A stretch of 64,000 nucleotides of DNA, taken from Jejuia sp047345485. GTDB taxonomy: Bacteria; Bacteroidota; Bacteroidia; Flavobacteriales; Flavobacteriaceae. Below are positions 47,015-55,337 of this stretch, in pieces. Under the pieces are notes generated by a model. It had not been told where the DNA came from and ran no database searches. It was given only the letters and a program-made list of their open reading frames with translations. The translations under genes and the position numbers were made by a program. The DNA is taken from positions 186,001 through 250,000 of the forward strand of contig NZ_JBLFEN010000005.1 in assembly GCF_047345485.1 (NCBI RefSeq). Direction: 5' to 3'. Position 1 is the stretch's first letter, and every line of letters begins with the position of its first letter.

Positions 47015-47437
47015 ATGTTCTCAGATAATAAAAAAGATAAATCAACAATGGATAGCACGTCAAGTCAAAACATTATAGCAAAGGGTACCAAAATTATTGG
47101 TGACTTTAATAGTGAAGGTGATTTTAGAATAGATGGTACTATAGAAGGGAATATTAAAACCTCAGGAAAACTTGTAGTTGGTAAAAATGGTGAAATTAAA
47201 GGTACTATTCAAGGTACAGATGCTTATTTTGAAGGTAAATTTTCCGGAAAATTATCTTTAGCTGGTACTTTAACTTTAAAATCTTCAGCATTTATTGAAG
47301 GTGAAGTTACTGTAGGCAAATTAGCGGTAGAACCAGGTGCTACATTTAATGTAACTTGTGCAATGAAGGGCACTGTAAAACCTATGCATAACGGTGAGTC
47401 AACACGAAAAAAAACCGAAACAGAAAAAACAGCTTAA
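47015..47437 (+). CDS. Bactofilin (polymer-forming cytoskeletal protein)
   Basis: A 140-residue protein with a short unstructured head and a central right-handed beta-helix with regular turns (GTKIIGDFNSEGDFRIDGTI, then EGNIKTSGKLVVGKNGEIKG), ending in a lysine-rich tail. Bactofilins polymerise at the inner face of the membrane without nucleotide. It begins 11 bases after sprE, and its end overlaps the atpZ gene by 44 bases. Confidence 0.92.
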   Translation: MFSDNKKDKSTMDSTSSQNIIAKGTKIIGDFNSEGDFRIDGTIEGNIKTSGKLVVGKNGEIKGTIQGTDAYFEGKFSGKLSLAGTLTLKSSAFIEGEVTVGKLAVEPGATFNVTCAMKGTVKPMHNGESTRKKTETEKTA

Positions 47438-47639
47438 TCCATATTTAAGGTTTACCTCTACCGCATTTCAAATGGGCGCAACCATCTACTTAGGAAATGC
47501 ACTTGGTAAATGGGTAGATGTGAAATTCACAACTTCATTTTGGGAATCCATAATAACATTAGTATCTATTTTTATCGCAATTTATTTAGTAATATCCCAA
47601 GTTTTAAAACTCTCAAAAGATAATAATGATAATGATTAA
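47394..47639 (+). CDS. atpZ: AtpZ/AtpI family protein
   Basis: An 81-residue protein with a charged N-terminus and two membrane helices (about 22-42 and 48-70), containing STAFQMGATIYLGNALGKWVD, typical of AtpZ. It assists ATP synthase assembly or ion handling. The start is the GTG at 47394, inside the bactofilin gene in another frame; the 44-base overlap implies coupled expression. Confidence 0.85.
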   Translation: MSQHEKKPKQKKQLNPYLRFTSTAFQMGATIYLGNALGKWVDVKFTTSFWESIITLVSIFIAIYLVISQVLKLSKDNNDND

Positions 47640-48027
47640 GTCTTTGGTTATCTACATGGTGTCTTTTGTGTTATTATTTTTATTAAGTTATGGCTTACAT
47701 ACAACGCTATTAACATCCAATAACAGATTTAACCTATTTGATGTATATCTATATTTCGCAGCATGCTCTTTCTTGCTTTGTATCGTATTTAATATTTTGT
47801 CTAAAATTAAAAATACATCGCAGCAATTGGGGTTTTTGTATCTGTTTACCTTAGTCATAAAGGTTGGTATTTTTGCACTACTATTTAAAAATTCGATCTT
47901 AGCATTATCAAACCTCACTAAAATAGAACGTCTTAACATGCTAATTCCTTTATTTGTTTTTTTGTTTTTAGAGATATTTTTTATTTCAAGACTTTTAATG
48001 GATAAAAAGACAACATCAATTATCTAA
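47626..48027 (+). CDS. AtpI-position membrane protein (DUF6168-like)
   Basis: A 133-residue protein with four membrane helices, starting at the ATG at 47626 (an in-frame ATG at 47632 is equally possible) and overlapping atpZ by 14 bases. I believe it belongs to DUF6168. Its place between atpZ and atpB is that of AtpI in other bacteria, suggesting a role in c-ring assembly. This is from position, not motif. Confidence 0.75.
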   Translation: MIMIKSLVIYMVSFVLLFLLSYGLHTTLLTSNNRFNLFDVYLYFAACSFLLCIVFNILSKIKNTSQQLGFLYLFTLVIKVGIFALLFKNSILALSNLTKIERLNMLIPLFVFLFLEIFFISRLLMDKKTTSII

Positions 48028-48036
48028 AAAAATTAA

Positions 48037-48065
48037 TTGTTATTTAGTTTATTTGATTACTTTTG
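48037..48065 (+). promoter_or_regulatory. Promoter of the atpB operon
   Basis: TTG at 48037-48039, an 18-base spacer and TACTTTTG at 48058-48065 give a complete Bacteroidota promoter, 36 bases upstream of the atpB ATG. It is the best promoter match in the window and lets the F0F1 genes be transcribed apart from sprE. Confidence 0.7.
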
Positions 48066-48101
48066 CACGGAATTTAAAAATGCATTTTTTTGATTTTTAC
48101 A

Positions 48102-49229
48102 ATGAAAGCAGCCAAACAAAGTTTTAAATTTTTAGCCCTTCTTTTAGCACTATTTATAGGGACATCTACATTTGCTCAACACCATGAGGAGAATCATGGT
48201 AAAGACGGCGGTGAAATTAACACTGATAAAGAGGTGAGTGATTATATTCTTCATCACATTAAAGATTCGCACGATTTCACGCTGTGGTCTCATACAAATG
48301 AAGCAGGAGAACGTAAGCACGTAGGTTTTCCATTACCAGTTATTTTATGGACAAGTGAAGGTTTAGTAACCTTTATGTCTTCAGAGTTTCATCATAATGA
48401 TGATGGCCATACTATTGTAGAGAAAAAAGGATTAAAATTCGCAAAAATTCACAGTAAAATATATGAGTTAGAATCAGGTGCCTCTAACGTTGCATTTGAT
48501 GAAGATCATCATGCTACAAACGCTCATAAAGTTTTAGATTTTTCAATAACTAAAAGTGTTTTCGGAATTTTATTAGTTGGTATTTTAATGATATTGGCAT
48601 TCTCAAGTTTAGCACGTCAATATAAAAAGAAAGCAATTCCAACAGGTTTTGGTCGTGTTTTAGAGCCTCTAGTGCTTTACGTAAGAGACGAAATAGCTAG
48701 ACCAAACATTGGAGACAAACATTACAGAAGATTTACAGGGTATTTATTAACTGTATTTTTCTTTATATGGATATTAAATTTATTAGGATTAACACCAATT
48801 GGTTTTAATGTTACAGGGCAAATAGCAGTTACTGCTGCATTGGCAATTTTAACTTTAATAGTATATACTTTTAGTGCTAACAAGCACTATTGGGGGCATG
48901 TTTTATGGATGCCAGGTGTGCCTATTTTAATTCGTCCAGTTTTAGCGATTATAGAATTGGCTGGACATTTCTTAATTAAACCGTTTTCGTTATTAGTACG
49001 TTTGTTTGCAAACATAAGTGCAGGACATATTGTAGTAATGAGTTTAATTGCCATTATGGTAGTAATGAAAAACGAATTAACAGCAGGTGGTGCAACTGCG
49101 TTATCTTTTGTGCTTGCAATGTTTATTACATTAATTGAGGTGTTAGTAGCTTTTCTACAAGCGTATATATTTACAATGCTTTCAGCATTATTTATTGGTA
49201 TGGCTGTAGAAGAACACGAACATCATTAA
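48102..49229 (+). CDS. atpB: ATP synthase F0 subunit a
   Basis: The 375-residue proton-channel subunit a. It has an N-terminal signal-like segment (STFAQ at residues about 21-25) and a histidine-rich periplasmic extension of about 130 residues, usual in Bacteroidota but absent in E. coli. The essential arginine lies in LLVRLFANISAGH. The ATG at 48102 is chosen over an upstream TTG at 48090. First gene of atpB-E-F-H-A-G. Confidence 0.95.
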   Translation: MKAAKQSFKFLALLLALFIGTSTFAQHHEENHGKDGGEINTDKEVSDYILHHIKDSHDFTLWSHTNEAGERKHVGFPLPVILWTSEGLVTFMSSEFHHNDDGHTIVEKKGLKFAKIHSKIYELESGASNVAFDEDHHATNAHKVLDFSITKSVFGILLVGILMILAFSSLARQYKKKAIPTGFGRVLEPLVLYVRDEIARPNIGDKHYRRFTGYLLTVFFFIWILNLLGLTPIGFNVTGQIAVTAALAILTLIVYTFSANKHYWGHVLWMPGVPILIRPVLAIIELAGHFLIKPFSLLVRLFANISAGHIVVMSLIAIMVVMKNELTAGGATALSFVLAMFITLIEVLVAFLQAYIFTMLSALFIGMAVEEHEHH

Positions 49230-49262
49230 TATAAAGAGTTTGTTTAATTTAAATTGATTGTT

Positions 49263-49457
49263 ATGACAATTCCAAATTTAGTAGGTGCTGGTTTAATTGT
49301 AATCGGAGCTGGTATTGGTTTAGGTAAAATCGGTGGAAGTGCAATGGAAGGTATTGCGCGTCAACCTGAAGCTACTGGTAAAATCCAAACTGCAATGATT
49401 ATTATCGCTGCACTTTTAGAAGGTTTAGCATTTGGTGCTTTATTCTTAGGAAAATAA
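49263..49457 (+). CDS. atpE: ATP synthase F0 subunit c
   Basis: A 64-residue two-helix proteolipid. The polar loop ARQPEATG (about 32-39) contacts the central stalk, and the proton-carrying glutamate is E53 in ALLEGLAFG. The helix-one GAGIGLG packing motif is present. I see no obvious sodium-binding signature. The ATG at 49263 is preferred over a TTG nine bases earlier. A strong hairpin follows in the gap before atpF. Confidence 0.96.
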   Translation: MTIPNLVGAGLIVIGAGIGLGKIGGSAMEGIARQPEATGKIQTAMIIIAALLEGLAFGALFLGK

Positions 49458-49482
49458 GAAACCAAATCAAAGCTTAAAAAAT

Positions 49483-49517
49483 ACGTCCCTGCAACGGTTG
49501 GTTGCAGGACGTGTTTT
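49483..49517 (+). terminator. Strong intra-operon hairpin between atpE and atpF
   Basis: ACGTCCCTGCAAC (49483-49495) pairs with GTTGCAGGACGT (49501-49512) with one bulged C, followed by TTTT. It can act as a partial terminator or 3'-end stabiliser for the atpB-atpE message. Confidence 0.7.
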
Positions 49518-49551
49518 AAAAAAAAATAAACACGATATTAAATAATATAAA

Positions 49552-50052
49552 ATGGAAACATTATTAAACGATTTTTCTCCTGGACTGTTTATTATGCAAA
49601 CAGTTATTTTCTTGGTGTTAATCTTTATCATGGTAAAGTTCGCATGGAAACCTATCATGAACTCTTTAAACGATAGAGAAGAAGGTATCCAAAACGCACT
49701 TGATGCTGCTGAAAATGCAAAAGCTGAAATGGAGAATCTTCAAGCAGATAACCAAAAGCTTTTAAAAGAAGCTAGAGCAGAGCGTGAAGCTATGTTAAAA
49801 GAAGCGCGTGAGATGAAAACTAAACTGATTGAAGACGCTAAAACTGAAGCACAAACCGAAGCTGGAAAGTTAATTGCTCAAGCACAAGCAAGTATTGAAA
49901 CTGAAAAGAAAGCTGCTATAGCCGATTTAAAATCACAAGTAGCTAGTTTATCTATTGATATTGCTGAAAAAGTAGTTAAAGATGAGTTATCTAATAAAGG
50001 TAAGCAAGAACAATTAGTGGAGTCTTTGCTAAGCGATGCCACTTTAAACTAA
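49552..50052 (+). CDS. atpF: ATP synthase F0 subunit b
   Basis: A 166-residue peripheral stalk protein: one N-terminal membrane helix (about 10-28) and a long charged coiled coil rich in A, E and K, ending in the delta-binding region. It starts 95 bases after atpE and seven bases before atpH. Confidence 0.95.
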   Translation: METLLNDFSPGLFIMQTVIFLVLIFIMVKFAWKPIMNSLNDREEGIQNALDAAENAKAEMENLQADNQKLLKEARAEREAMLKEAREMKTKLIEDAKTEAQTEAGKLIAQAQASIETEKKAAIADLKSQVASLSIDIAEKVVKDELSNKGKQEQLVESLLSDATLN

Positions 50053-50059
50053 ACGTATT

Positions 50060-50596
50060 ATGGCAGGAACAAGAGCAGCAATACGTTACGCAAAAGCAGT
50101 TTTAAGTTTAGCCCTTTCTGAGAAAAAAGCAGATAAGGTAAATGATGATATGAAGCTAATAGCTAATACCATTGCAAATAGCGAAGAATTAGCAAATATG
50201 CTTGGTAATTCTGTTGTAAAATCAGATGTAAAAAAAGCAGCAATATCAGCTATTTTTCCTAAATTAAATACAATTAGCAACGGGTTACTTGATATTCTAG
50301 TCACAAATAAAAGAATAGATCTTTTAAACCAGGTTGCAAAAAAATATAGTGTTTTATTCGATGCGCATAACGGTAAAGAAACAGCTACTGTTACAACCGC
50401 TGTGCCTTTAACCAGTGCTTTAGAAGAAAAAGTTTTAGCAAAAGTTAAAGCGCTAACAAATAAAACAGTAGAGTTAGAAAGTATTGTAGATGAAAGCATT
50501 TTAGGAGGCTTCATTTTACGTGTTGGAGACAAGCAGTTTGATGCTAGTATATCCAGCAAATTAAATAAGTTAAAAAGAGAATTTACATTAAATTAA
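50060..50596 (+). CDS. atpH: ATP synthase F1 subunit delta
   Basis: A 178-residue stalk protein linking F1 to subunit b. It shows the N-terminal helical bundle (RAAIRYAKAVLSLA) and the C-terminal signature SIVDESILGGFILRVGDKQFDAS. It lies seven bases after atpF and six before atpA. Confidence 0.94.
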   Translation: MAGTRAAIRYAKAVLSLALSEKKADKVNDDMKLIANTIANSEELANMLGNSVVKSDVKKAAISAIFPKLNTISNGLLDILVTNKRIDLLNQVAKKYSVLFDAHNGKETATVTTAVPLTSALEEKVLAKVKALTNKTVELESIVDESILGGFILRVGDKQFDASISSKLNKLKREFTLN

Positions 50597-50602
50597 AATA
50601 AG

Positions 50603-52177
50603 ATGGCAGAAGTAAAACCAGCTGAAGTATCAGCAATCTTAAAACAACAACTTGAAGGTTTTGAAGCCTCAGCTTCTTTAAACGAAGTAGGAACTGTACT
50701 TACTGTTGGTGATGGTATTGTACGTGCTTACGGATTATCTAATGCGCAATATGGTGAATTAGTTGAATTCGATGGCGGTTTGGAAGGTATTGTACTTAAC
50801 CTTGAAGAAGATAACGTTGGTATTGTATTATTAGGAGCTTCAGCAGGAGTTAGCGAAGGCTCTACAGTAAAACGAACAGGACGTATTGCTTCTATTAATG
50901 TAGGTGAAGGTATTGTTGGTCGTGTAGTAGATACTTTAGGAAATCCTATTGATGGTAAAGGACCAATTGCTGGAGATACTTATGAAATGCCATTAGAGCG
51001 TAAAGCGCCTGGTGTAATTTACAGAGAGCCAGTAACTGAGCCATTACAAACAGGTATCAAATCCATTGATGCTATGATTCCTGTTGGTAGAGGTCAACGT
51101 GAGTTGGTAATTGGCGATCGTCAAACTGGTAAAACAACGGTTTGTATTGACACTATCTTAAATCAAAAAGAATTTTACGATGCAGGCGAGCCTGTATATT
51201 GTATATATGTAGCTGTAGGGCAAAAAGCATCTACAGTAGCAAACATAGCTAAAGTATTAGAAGAAAAAGGGGCACTAGCATATACAACAATTGTAGCTGC
51301 AAATGCATCAGATCCTGCGCCAATGCAAGTATACGCGCCAATGGCGGGTGCTGCAATTGGTGAGTATTTTAGAGATACTGGTCGTCCAGCTTTAATTATT
51401 TATGATGATTTATCTAAGCAAGCGGTTGCATACCGTGAGGTGTCTTTATTATTAAGAAGACCACCAGGACGTGAGGCTTATCCAGGTGACGTTTTTTACC
51501 TTCACTCTCGTTTATTAGAGCGTTCAGCAAAGGTGATTAATGACGATAATATTGCTAAAGAGATGAATGATTTGCCAGATAGCTTAAAGCCAATGGTAAA
51601 AGGTGGAGGCTCTTTAACTGCATTACCTATTATTGAAACACAAGCGGGTGACGTTTCTGCATATATTCCAACAAACGTAATTTCGATTACTGATGGACAG
51701 ATATTCCTTGATGGAGATTTATTTAACTCTGGTGTACGTCCAGCAATTAATGTAGGTATTTCGGTATCTCGTGTTGGTGGTAACGCTCAGATTAAATCGA
51801 TGAAAAAAGTATCAGGTACATTAAAATTAGACCAAGCACAGTTTCGTGAATTAGAAGCATTTGCTAAGTTTGGATCAGATTTAGATGCTGTTACATTAAA
51901 TGTAATTGAAAAAGGTAAGCGTAATGTTGAAATTTTAAAACAAGCGCAAAATGATCCGTTTACGGTTGAAGATCAAGTTGCAATTATTTACGCAGGTTCT
52001 AAGAACTTATTAAAAGATGTTCCTGTAAATAAAGTAAAAGAATTCGAAAGAGATTTCATAGAGTTTTTAAATGCAAAACATAGAGACATTTTAGATACTT
52101 TAAAGTCTGGAAAATTAACTGACGAAGTTACAGATACATTAACAGCTGTAGCTAAAGATTTATCAGGGAAGTATTAA
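50603..52177 (+). CDS. atpA: ATP synthase F1 subunit alpha
   Basis: A 524-residue regulatory nucleotide-binding subunit. P-loop GDRQTGKTTV (about residues 171-180), the GQKAST segment and ALIIYDDLSKQAVAYREVSL with the arginine finger region SGVRPAINVGISVSRVGG are all present. Full length. A pair of hairpin repeats separates it from atpG. Confidence 0.97.
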   Translation: MAEVKPAEVSAILKQQLEGFEASASLNEVGTVLTVGDGIVRAYGLSNAQYGELVEFDGGLEGIVLNLEEDNVGIVLLGASAGVSEGSTVKRTGRIASINVGEGIVGRVVDTLGNPIDGKGPIAGDTYEMPLERKAPGVIYREPVTEPLQTGIKSIDAMIPVGRGQRELVIGDRQTGKTTVCIDTILNQKEFYDAGEPVYCIYVAVGQKASTVANIAKVLEEKGALAYTTIVAANASDPAPMQVYAPMAGAAIGEYFRDTGRPALIIYDDLSKQAVAYREVSLLLRRPPGREAYPGDVFYLHSRLLERSAKVINDDNIAKEMNDLPDSLKPMVKGGGSLTALPIIETQAGDVSAYIPTNVISITDGQIFLDGDLFNSGVRPAINVGISVSRVGGNAQIKSMKKVSGTLKLDQAQFRELEAFAKFGSDLDAVTLNVIEKGKRNVEILKQAQNDPFTVEDQVAIIYAGSKNLLKDVPVNKVKEFERDFIEFLNAKHRDILDTLKSGKLTDEVTDTLTAVAKDLSGKY

Positions 52178-52178
52178 G

Positions 52179-52205
52179 CCCCTCTTAATCTCCCCAAAGG
52201 GGAGA
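52179..52205. repeat. CCCCTC-type palindromic repeat, copy 1
   Basis: Contains the hairpin CTCCCC-AAA-GGGGAG at 52190-52204, GC-rich against an AT-rich background. It begins one base after the atpA stop and faces an inverted partner at 52239. Confidence 0.7.
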
Positions 52206-52238
52206 AACTAAGAACGGATTCAACTTTAACTAATCAAT

Positions 52239-52266
52239 CCCTCTCCTTTGGAGAGGTTAGGAGAGG
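52239..52266. repeat. CCCCTC-type palindromic repeat, copy 2 (inverted partner)
   Basis: Hairpin CCTCTCC-TTT-GGAGAGG at 52240-52256, then a GGTTAGGAGAGG tail ending five bases before the atpG ATG. It is approximately the reverse complement of copy 1. Confidence 0.7.
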
Positions 52267-52271
52267 AAAAT

Positions 52272-53132
52272 ATGGCAAACTTAAAAGAAATACGTAACAG
52301 AATATCATCAGTATCTTCAACGATGCAAATTACCAGTGCTATGAAAATGGTATCGGCTGCAAAGTTAAAGAAGGCGCAAGATGCTATTACAGCAATGCGC
52401 CCGTATGCAGATAAGTTAACAGAGCTTTTACAAAGTTTAAGTGCAACTTTAGATGCTGATTCTGGAAGTAAATTTTCAACCCAAAGAGAGGTTAATAAAG
52501 TACTTATTGTTGCAATTACTTCTAATAGAGGATTGGCAGGTGCTTTTAACTCAAACATCATTAAAGAAGTAAATAGATTAACTTCTGAAACCTATGCCAA
52601 TAAAGATGTGTCTTACGTGGCAATTGGTAAAAAAGCTAATGATGCTTTCAAAAAAACTGACAAGGTTATTGCAAATAAAAGCGAAGTTTTTGATGATTTA
52701 ACCTTTGAGAATGTTGCAGCTATTGCACAAGAGTTGATGGATAAATTTGTAGCCGGTGAGTTTGATAAAATTGAAATAGTTTATAATAAATTCAAGAACG
52801 CAGCTACTCAAATTATAATGACAGAGCAGTTTTTACCTATCGTTCCTGTTGAAGGTGAAGTAGCTAATAATGCGGATTATATTTTTGAGCCATCAAAAGA
52901 AGAAATAGTTGAAGAGTTAATCCCTAAGTCGTTAAAAACACAATTATACAAGGGTATTAGAGATTCTTTTGCTTCTGAGCACGGTGCACGTATGACGGCG
53001 ATGCACAAGGCCACAGATAACGCTACAGAATTAAGAGATCAATTGAAATTAACGTATAACAAAGCACGTCAGGCAGCTATTACTAACGAAATTTTAGAGA
53101 TTGTTGGTGGTGCAGAAGCTTTAAATAATTAA
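52272..53132 (+). CDS. atpG: ATP synthase F1 subunit gamma
   Basis: A 286-residue central-shaft protein: N-terminal coiled coil starting ANLKEIRNRISSVSSTMQIT and C-terminal helix with EHGARMTAMHKATDNA. I take the ATG at 52272; the frame upstream runs through the repeat element and has no family match. Last gene of the operon here; atpD and atpC are not in the window, as usual for the phylum. Confidence 0.96.
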   Translation: MANLKEIRNRISSVSSTMQITSAMKMVSAAKLKKAQDAITAMRPYADKLTELLQSLSATLDADSGSKFSTQREVNKVLIVAITSNRGLAGAFNSNIIKEVNRLTSETYANKDVSYVAIGKKANDAFKKTDKVIANKSEVFDDLTFENVAAIAQELMDKFVAGEFDKIEIVYNKFKNAATQIIMTEQFLPIVPVEGEVANNADYIFEPSKEEIVEELIPKSLKTQLYKGIRDSFASEHGARMTAMHKATDNATELRDQLKLTYNKARQAAITNEILEIVGGAEALNN

Positions 53133-53135
53133 CAT

Positions 53136-53155
53136 ATTCCTGCGAAAGCAGGAAT
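53136..53155. repeat. Solitary ATTCCTGC hairpin element
   Basis: ATTCCTGC-GAAA-GCAGGAAT, identical to the left hairpin of the GIY-YIG units at 55302 and 55776. It stands alone after atpG, so the motif is dispersed beyond the nuclease cassette. Confidence 0.8.
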
Positions 53156-53172
53156 CTTATTATAAAACAGTA

Positions 53173-53203
53173 AAACCTAACTTTAACGAGTTAGGTTTTT
53201 TTT
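53173..53203 (+). terminator. Rho-independent terminator after atpG
   Basis: AAACCTAACT (53173-53182) pairs with AGTTAGGTTT (53189-53198), followed by a T run. Confidence 0.88.
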
Positions 53204-53245
53204 GTTATAAAAACCTTATTTTTAACCAGATTAACAAACAACTTT

Positions 53246-54676
53246 TTGGGCGTACTAAAAACTTTCTTTAAAGACACGGTTATTTATGGTTTAGCTATTG
53301 TATTGCCTAGACTAATTAATTTTCTTTTAGTACGATTACATACTGATGTACTTCCTAATGAAAGTTATTCTGAAAACACTGAGTTTTACGTTGTTGCAGC
53401 TTTTTTTAATGTTATTTTAACCTACGGAATGGAAACATCATTCTTTAGGTTTTTCAGTAAGAATAAAGATAAAAACAGGGTTTTGTCTACAGCAATGATA
53501 ACTATTGTTGCAAGTACTTTCTTTTTCGGAATGCTATTATTTTTATTTAAAGTTCCAATTTCAGAAGCCTTAAGAATTAATACAAATTTTTATTCACTTC
53601 TGGTAGGCATTACACTTATTGATACTTTAATCGTTATTCCGTTTGCTTATTTAAGAGTGACGGGAAAACCGATAAAATTTGCATCAATTAAATTGATTAA
53701 TGTGTTTATTATAGTAATTTTAAATGTACTTCTGCTATCTACAACCTATGGTTCAAATGAATTAAGGGGATTCTTCAGTGTTGAAAATAATGTAGAATAC
53801 ATATTTATTGCAAATCTTATAGCTAGTGCAGTTGTTTTAATTTTAGTATTACCATATTTCTTTAAGGCGAAATTCAACTTTGAATTTAAAATTTTAAAGC
53901 AACTTTTAAACTATGGTTGGCCAATAATGATAGCTGGATTAGCATTCGTAATTAATGAAAATCTGGATAAATGGTTGTTACCCCAAATAGAAGGAGAGTT
54001 TGTTAACGGCGCATACAGTGCATGTTATAAATTAGCGGTTTTTATGACCTTGTTTATACAAGCTTTTAGAATGGGTGCAGAACCGTTTTTCTTCAATCAT
54101 TCTGATAAAGAAAACGCAACCCAAACCTACGCTACTATTTTAAAGTACTTTACTATAGTTGGAGCTTTAGGTTTAATGCTTGTGGTTATTTATATCGATT
54201 TATTAAGACCAATTTTTATCAAAAACGAAAGTTATTTACTAGCTTTAGATATTGTGCCAATTGTTTTATTAGCAAACTTATGTTTAGGTATTTATCATAA
54301 CCTTTCTATTTGGTATAAACTCACAGATCGCACACGTTTTGGAATGTATATTTCACTCGTAGGAGCAGCGGTTACCATTGGTTTTAATATCATATTCATT
54401 CCTAAAATCGGTTTTATGGCATGTGCCTACGCTACACTTGTAGCGTATGGCTTAATGATGCTTACATCTTATAGTTTAGGAAAAAAATATTATCCAGTAC
54501 CTTATGATGTTAGTCGCATTGGGATTTACCTTTTAATAAGTACTGCGTTTAGTTTCATAACTTATTATCATTTAGATAGAAATATGTTAATAGGAACAGT
54601 ATTTTTGTTACTCTTTATAGCAATGATTACTTTTTTAGAACGAAAGGAATTAAAATTAATGTTAAAAAGAAAGTAG
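53246..54676 (+). CDS. Polysaccharide flippase / MATE-like membrane protein
   Basis: A 476-residue protein with twelve to fourteen hydrophobic helices, opening with FFKDTVIYGLAIVLPRLINFLL, typical of polysaccharide biosynthesis flippases (MOP superfamily). It starts at the TTG at 53246. Not part of the locus at 9-32 kb, and followed by dut as in many flavobacteria, so it is probably a core-genome lipid-linked sugar or lipid exporter. The substrate is unknown. Confidence 0.82.
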   Translation: MGVLKTFFKDTVIYGLAIVLPRLINFLLVRLHTDVLPNESYSENTEFYVVAAFFNVILTYGMETSFFRFFSKNKDKNRVLSTAMITIVASTFFFGMLLFLFKVPISEALRINTNFYSLLVGITLIDTLIVIPFAYLRVTGKPIKFASIKLINVFIIVILNVLLLSTTYGSNELRGFFSVENNVEYIFIANLIASAVVLILVLPYFFKAKFNFEFKILKQLLNYGWPIMIAGLAFVINENLDKWLLPQIEGEFVNGAYSACYKLAVFMTLFIQAFRMGAEPFFFNHSDKENATQTYATILKYFTIVGALGLMLVVIYIDLLRPIFIKNESYLLALDIVPIVLLANLCLGIYHNLSIWYKLTDRTRFGMYISLVGAAVTIGFNIIFIPKIGFMACAYATLVAYGLMMLTSYSLGKKYYPVPYDVSRIGIYLLISTAFSFITYYHLDRNMLIGTVFLLLFIAMITFLERKELKLMLKRK

Positions 54677-54699
54677 AATTTTCAAATTAGAGATAGAAC

Positions 54700-55134
54700 A
54701 TGAAAATTAAAATCATAAATAAATCCAATCATGATTTACCGCATTACGAAACCTTAGCTTCGGCAGGAATGGATTTACGCGCCAATATTTCAGAATCTAA
54801 AGTATTAAAGCCTTTAGAGCGCAGTATTGTAAGTACGGGCTTGTTTATAGAGCTTCCTGTTGGTTTAGAAGCTCAAGTGCGCCCTAGGAGTGGTTTAGCA
54901 GCTAAAAAAGGTATTACAGTGCTTAATGCACCTGGAACCATTGATGCAGATTATAGAGGTGAAATAGGTGTGATTCTAGTAAACCTTTCAAATGAAGATT
55001 TTACTATAAATAGTGGAGAACGGATTGCACAATTAGTTATTGCTAAACACGAACGTGCAGAATGGCAAGAGGTTCAAGAATTATCTTCTACTGAAAGAGG
55101 AGAAGGCGGATTTGGTAGTACAGGAACAAAGTAA
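54700..55134 (+). CDS. dut: dUTP diphosphatase
   Basis: Hydrolyses dUTP to dUMP and pyrophosphate, keeping uracil out of DNA. The 144-residue trimeric dUTPase has all five motifs: AGMDLRA, RPRSGLA, GTIDADYRGEIGV, GERIAQLV and the C-terminal RGEGGFGSTG. It lies 23 bases after the flippase-like gene. Confidence 0.97.
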   Translation: MKIKIINKSNHDLPHYETLASAGMDLRANISESKVLKPLERSIVSTGLFIELPVGLEAQVRPRSGLAAKKGITVLNAPGTIDADYRGEIGVILVNLSNEDFTINSGERIAQLVIAKHERAEWQEVQELSSTERGEGGFGSTGTK

Positions 55135-55138
55135 AAAT

Positions 55139-55173
55139 CCCCTCTGCCTTACGGCATCTCCCCGAAGGGGAGG
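55139..55173. repeat. CCCCTC-type palindromic repeat, copy 3
   Basis: Holds CTCCCC-GAA-GGGGAG at 55158-55172, directly after dut. Same family as the repeats on either side of the atpA-atpG gap. Confidence 0.65.
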
Positions 55174-55216
55174 AAAAAGGGAAACATAAATAAATTATTA
55201 ATTAATAACAAAAAAT

Positions 55217-55247
55217 CCCCTCTCTTTTGGAGAGGGTTAGGGTGAGG
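55217..55247. repeat. CCCCTC-type palindromic repeat, copy 4 (inverted partner)
   Basis: CCCTCTC and GAGAGGG arms around a T-rich loop, then GGTTAGGGTGAGG. It ends two bases before an ATG (55249), as copy 2 ends five bases before the atpG ATG. Confidence 0.65.
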
Positions 55248-55248
55248 A

Positions 55249-55296
55249 ATGAAAATAATAGTACCAATGGCAGGTCGAGGTTCTCGACTACGCCCA
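55249..55296 (+). pseudogene. First 48 bp of the sugar nucleotidyltransferase gene, duplicated copy A
   Basis: Identical to 56197-56244, the first 16 codons of the nucleotidyltransferase. The frame runs on into the insert and stops at 55330-55332 (a 27-residue peptide), five bases before the GIY-YIG ATG. Copy A retains the original upstream context (repeat plus purine-rich tail). Confidence 0.9.
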
Positions 55297-55301
55297 TATA
55301 A

Positions 55302-55321
55302 ATTCCTGCGAAAGCAGGAAT
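55302..55321. repeat. Left hairpin of GIY-YIG unit A
   Basis: ATTCCTGC-GAAA-GCAGGAAT, an 8-bp stem with a GAAA loop, six bases inside the left end of the insert. Confidence 0.85.
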
Positions 55322-55337
55322 CTCATAGCTAAAAGTA

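Noticed and set aside
50086..50559. 157-codon minus-strand frame opposite atpH
   Set aside because: It mirrors the alanine- and lysine-rich coding sequence of atpH, with no motif of its own.
52272..53132. Missing atpD and atpC taken as a broken ATP synthase operon
   Set aside because: In Bacteroidota the beta and epsilon genes are normally at a separate locus, so their absence here is not unusual.
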